Below, one piece after another: positions 32,852 to 34,334 of a stretch of DNA of 34,334 nt. The notes beneath the pieces are model-generated. The model had not been told where the DNA came from, did no database searches, and saw only the letters and a program-made list of their open reading frames with translations. Made by a program: the position numbers and the translations under genes. Source of the stretch: Chloroflexota bacterium (GTDB lineage Bacteria > Chloroflexota > Dehalococcoidia > Dehalococcoidales > RBG-16-60-22); the NCBI GenBank assembly GCA_018829775.1, contig JAHJTL010000034.1, positions 1-34,334 on the forward strand, read 5' to 3'. Each line of letters begins with the position of its first letter. Position 1 is the first letter of the stretch.

Positions 32852-32970
32852 ACAGGAAACCAAATTTTACAAAACAATCAAGAAAAACCTTCACTTTTCT
32901 TGGCAGCATGTTTATTGAGGTTGGACTTTGACAACAGAGGGCACCGATTACAGGGGGACGTTCTTGTTAA

Positions 32971-32998
32971 TTTATACAGAAATAACGTTAGCTGTCAA
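32971..32998 (-). promoter_or_regulatory. Second (proximal) promoter of pyrG
   Basis: Minus strand TTGACA (32998 to 32993), 16-nt spacer, TATAAA (32976 to 32971). It would give a leader of about 113 nt. Confidence 0.65.
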
Positions 32999-33021
32999 GT
33001 TTTTGATGGGGAGTTTCTTTT

Positions 33022-33050
33022 ATTATAAAGATACAAATGCGTGTTGTCAA
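33022..33050 (-). promoter_or_regulatory. First (distal) promoter of pyrG
   Basis: Minus strand TTGACA (33050 to 33045), 17-nt spacer, TATAAT (33027 to 33022): a full consensus promoter. The leader to ATG 32851 would be about 164 nt. Confidence 0.82.
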
Positions 33051-33096
33051 GTTAGGAGCAATTAAAACTTATGGTAGTGAGGCGGGCGGTTAATCG

Positions 33097-33105
33097 TGCT
33101 ATAAT
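33097..33105 (+). promoter_or_regulatory. Extended -10 promoter of prs
   Basis: TGCTATAAT at 33097-33105, about 41 nt before ATG 33147. There is no good -35. The leader carries a normal ribosome site, AAGGAG at 33131-33136. Confidence 0.62.
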
Positions 33106-33146
33106 CTATATGGACTAAGCACTATGGCTAAAGGAGACAGGCGCCG

Positions 33147-34085
33147 ATGGATGAGTTAAAGGTATTCACGGGCAATGCCCATCCGGAGCTGGCCAAGGAG
33201 GTGGTCAATTATCTTGGCATACCTCTGGGGAAGAACGAGGTATTTCAGTTCAGCAACGAGAATATCTTTGTCCGCATTCTGGAGAATGTTCGCGAGCGTG
33301 ATACCTTTGTCATTCAGCCATTGTGCTCACCGGTTAACACCAACCTCGTCGAACTGTTGATTATGATAGACGCCCTCAAACGGGCTTCAGCCAAGCGAAT
33401 TACGGCGGTCGTGCCGTACTATGGCTACGGGCGAACCGATAAGAAAGACCAGCCTCGCGTCCCCATCACCGCGAGGCTTATTGCTGACCTGCTGACTGTA
33501 GCCGGCTCGGACCGATTGCTGACCGTTGACCTGCATGCGGCGCAGATTCAGGGTTTCTTCAGCATACCGGTGGACGAGCTGACAGCTCTGAATTTACTGG
33601 CTAATTATTTTAAAGAAAGCAAATTTAATGACCTGGTGGTGGTAGCCACCGATATCGGTATCACCAAGCGGGCGCGGGACCTGGCCGAGAAACTCAACGC
33701 GCCGCTGGCCATTATGGAGAAGCGACGTTTCGGTAATGTAGGCCAGGCGGAGACACTGAACGTCATCGGTGAGGTGGAGGGCATGACCGCGCTCACCGTG
33801 GATGATGAGATAGATACGGCGGGGTCTCTGGTCAACGTTGTTGAGACGCTGATTGAGAACGGTGTCAAAGGCGTATATGCCTGCTGTACTCATCCCATTT
33901 TTTCCGGGCCAGCGATTCAGAAAATCGACTCCTGTCCGGTAAAGGAAGTGGTCGTGACCAATACCGTTCCGGTGAAGGATGAGAAAAAAGTGGACAAGAT
34001 AAAGGTTCTCTCCATGGCGCCACTGCTCGGCGAGGCCATTCACCGCATCCATACCGGGCTGTCCATAGGGGCCATGTTCGAGTGA
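33147..34085 (+). CDS. prs: Ribose-phosphate pyrophosphokinase (PRPP synthetase)
   Basis: Transfers pyrophosphate from ATP to ribose-5-phosphate, giving PRPP for nucleotides, His, Trp and NAD. The 312-residue class I enzyme has KVFTGNAHPELAKEV at the start, the flexible ATP loop YYGYGRTDKKDQPRVPITARL, the metal-binding VDLHAAQIQGFF, the ATP-site KRR segment (IMEKRRFGNV) and the PRPP loop LTVDDEIDTAGSLVN, where many enzymes end DTAGT. ATG 33147 follows AAGGAG by 10 nt. It is divergent from pyrG, so two nucleotide-supply genes share one control region. The DUF2007 gene follows after 6 nt. Confidence 0.97.
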   Translation: MDELKVFTGNAHPELAKEVVNYLGIPLGKNEVFQFSNENIFVRILENVRERDTFVIQPLCSPVNTNLVELLIMIDALKRASAKRITAVVPYYGYGRTDKKDQPRVPITARLIADLLTVAGSDRLLTVDLHAAQIQGFFSIPVDELTALNLLANYFKESKFNDLVVVATDIGITKRARDLAEKLNAPLAIMEKRRFGNVGQAETLNVIGEVEGMTALTVDDEIDTAGSLVNVVETLIENGVKGVYACCTHPIFSGPAIQKIDSCPVKEVVVTNTVPVKDEKKVDKIKVLSMAPLLGEAIHRIHTGLSIGAMFE

Positions 34086-34091
34086 GCAGCG

Positions 34092-34322
34092 GTGACAAAG
34101 CATAAAAAGACGGTGGAAATATACCGGGCAACCAGCGAGGCTGAAGCCCGGATTATCAAGAGCTTTCTGGAGAGCAATGGCATACCGTGCCTGATGAAAG
34201 CGAACGCCGCCCCTTCCGTACACGCGTTCGCCATTGATGGCATGGGCGAGGTTGCCATCATGGTCTGGGAAGATGTGGCCGATAAGGCCAGAGAGCTCAT
34301 CAGGGAGGAAGAGGATGCTTAA
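34092..34322 (+). CDS. DUF2007 small protein (putative signal-transducing)
   Basis: A 76-residue protein from GTG 34092. VEIYRATSEAEARIIKSFLESNGIPCLM followed by the beta strand GEVAIMVWEDVADKARELIRE fits DUF2007, a small ferredoxin-like fold resembling the PII or ACT type and named a putative prokaryotic signal-transducing protein without proven function. It lies 6 nt after prs and overlaps the next start codon, so it is co-transcribed with prs. No cysteines suited for metal binding are present. Confidence 0.75.
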   Translation: MTKHKKTVEIYRATSEAEARIIKSFLESNGIPCLMKANAAPSVHAFAIDGMGEVAIMVWEDVADKARELIREEEDA

Positions 34323-34334
34323 GTGGCTGGGCAG
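34315..34334 (+). CDS. Start of a further gene, cut by the window edge
   Basis: ATG 34315 overlaps the end of the DUF2007 gene in another frame, with GGGAGGAAGAGG directly upstream. Only six residues (MLKWLG) are visible, too few to assign. Supported only by the strong ribosome site and the operon context. Confidence 0.4.

Noticed and set aside
32852-32910. Small frame starting MLPRKVKVFLDCF in the pyrG leader, overlapping the pyrG start
   Set aside because: No ribosome site, no codon pattern that would sense anything, and no conserved character by eye.
1-34334. Defence island, prophage, insertion sequence, CRISPR array or tRNA cluster
   Set aside because: No transposase, integrase, phage, nuclease or repeat-spacer pattern and no tRNA-like arms were recognised; apart from two A+T-rich patches the window is ordinary housekeeping chromosome.

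Overview
The window is about 34 kb of a moderately GC-rich, gene-dense bacterial chromosome. The gene set points to an anaerobic member of the Chloroflexota, most likely Dehalococcoidia. The pointers are an archaeal-type STT3 oligosaccharyltransferase, the archaeal-type homocysteine operon (ASST, NIL-ferredoxin, UPF0280), a large SRP RNA with Alu-type arms and a type I-beta DAHP synthase. This assignment is inference; there is no rRNA or marker phylogeny in view. I see no tRNA, rRNA, CRISPR array or insertion sequence.

Layout. 1-2007: the end of a threonine aldolase and an enolase-superfamily enzyme (+). 2035-4241: a minus-strand cluster of DUF362 protein, dCMP deaminase and UPF0200-type kinase. 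4324-6330: a tRNA nucleotidyltransferase and a membrane-anchored transglutaminase-like protein (+). 6312-8340: ispE, rsmA/ksgA and the SRP RNA gene (-). 8421-10550: an MmgE/PrpD protein and a metallophosphoesterase (-). 10682-11506: an A+T-rich two-gene module of a retropepsin-like SEC-C protein and a DUF5678 protein (-). 11686-14198: the homocysteine operon with a translated leader (+). 14250-14818: two overlapping small membrane-protein genes (-). 14962-17529: thiL, a thioesterase-HAD fusion and ndk (+). 17545-17889: rsfS (-). 17958-26681: promoter, attenuator and nine-gene aromatic operon (+). 26684-32851: a small hypothetical gene, stt3, rho and pyrG (-). 33147-34334: prs, a DUF2007 gene and the start of one more gene (+).

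The aromatic operon (aroF-aroB-aroD-aroE-aroK-aroA-aroC-pheA-tyrA) encodes the whole route from PEP plus erythrose-4-phosphate to chorismate, then the Phe and Tyr branches, with almost every junction overlapping or abutting. Ahead of it lies an unannotated 29-codon leader peptide with 11 aromatic codons out of 12 consecutive codons (FYAYYYFYYFFW). It is followed by an 11-bp antiterminator pairing that is mutually exclusive with an intrinsic terminator. This is the hallmark of ribosome-mediated attenuation that senses Phe, Tyr and Trp together, and it is the strongest discovery candidate here.

A second candidate is upstream of the homocysteine synthase gene. A 58-codon overlapping reading frame with a good ribosome site carries Cys and Met codons exactly where its mRNA can form a 15-bp helix that buries the Shine-Dalgarno and start codons of the synthase; a competing GNRA hairpin uses the same strand. 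This suggests translational control by Cys/Met supply. Several other genes (CCA enzyme, UPF0200 kinase, metallophosphoesterase, thiL) have a TATAAT-like box only 6-10 nt from the start codon, which implies leaderless transcripts.
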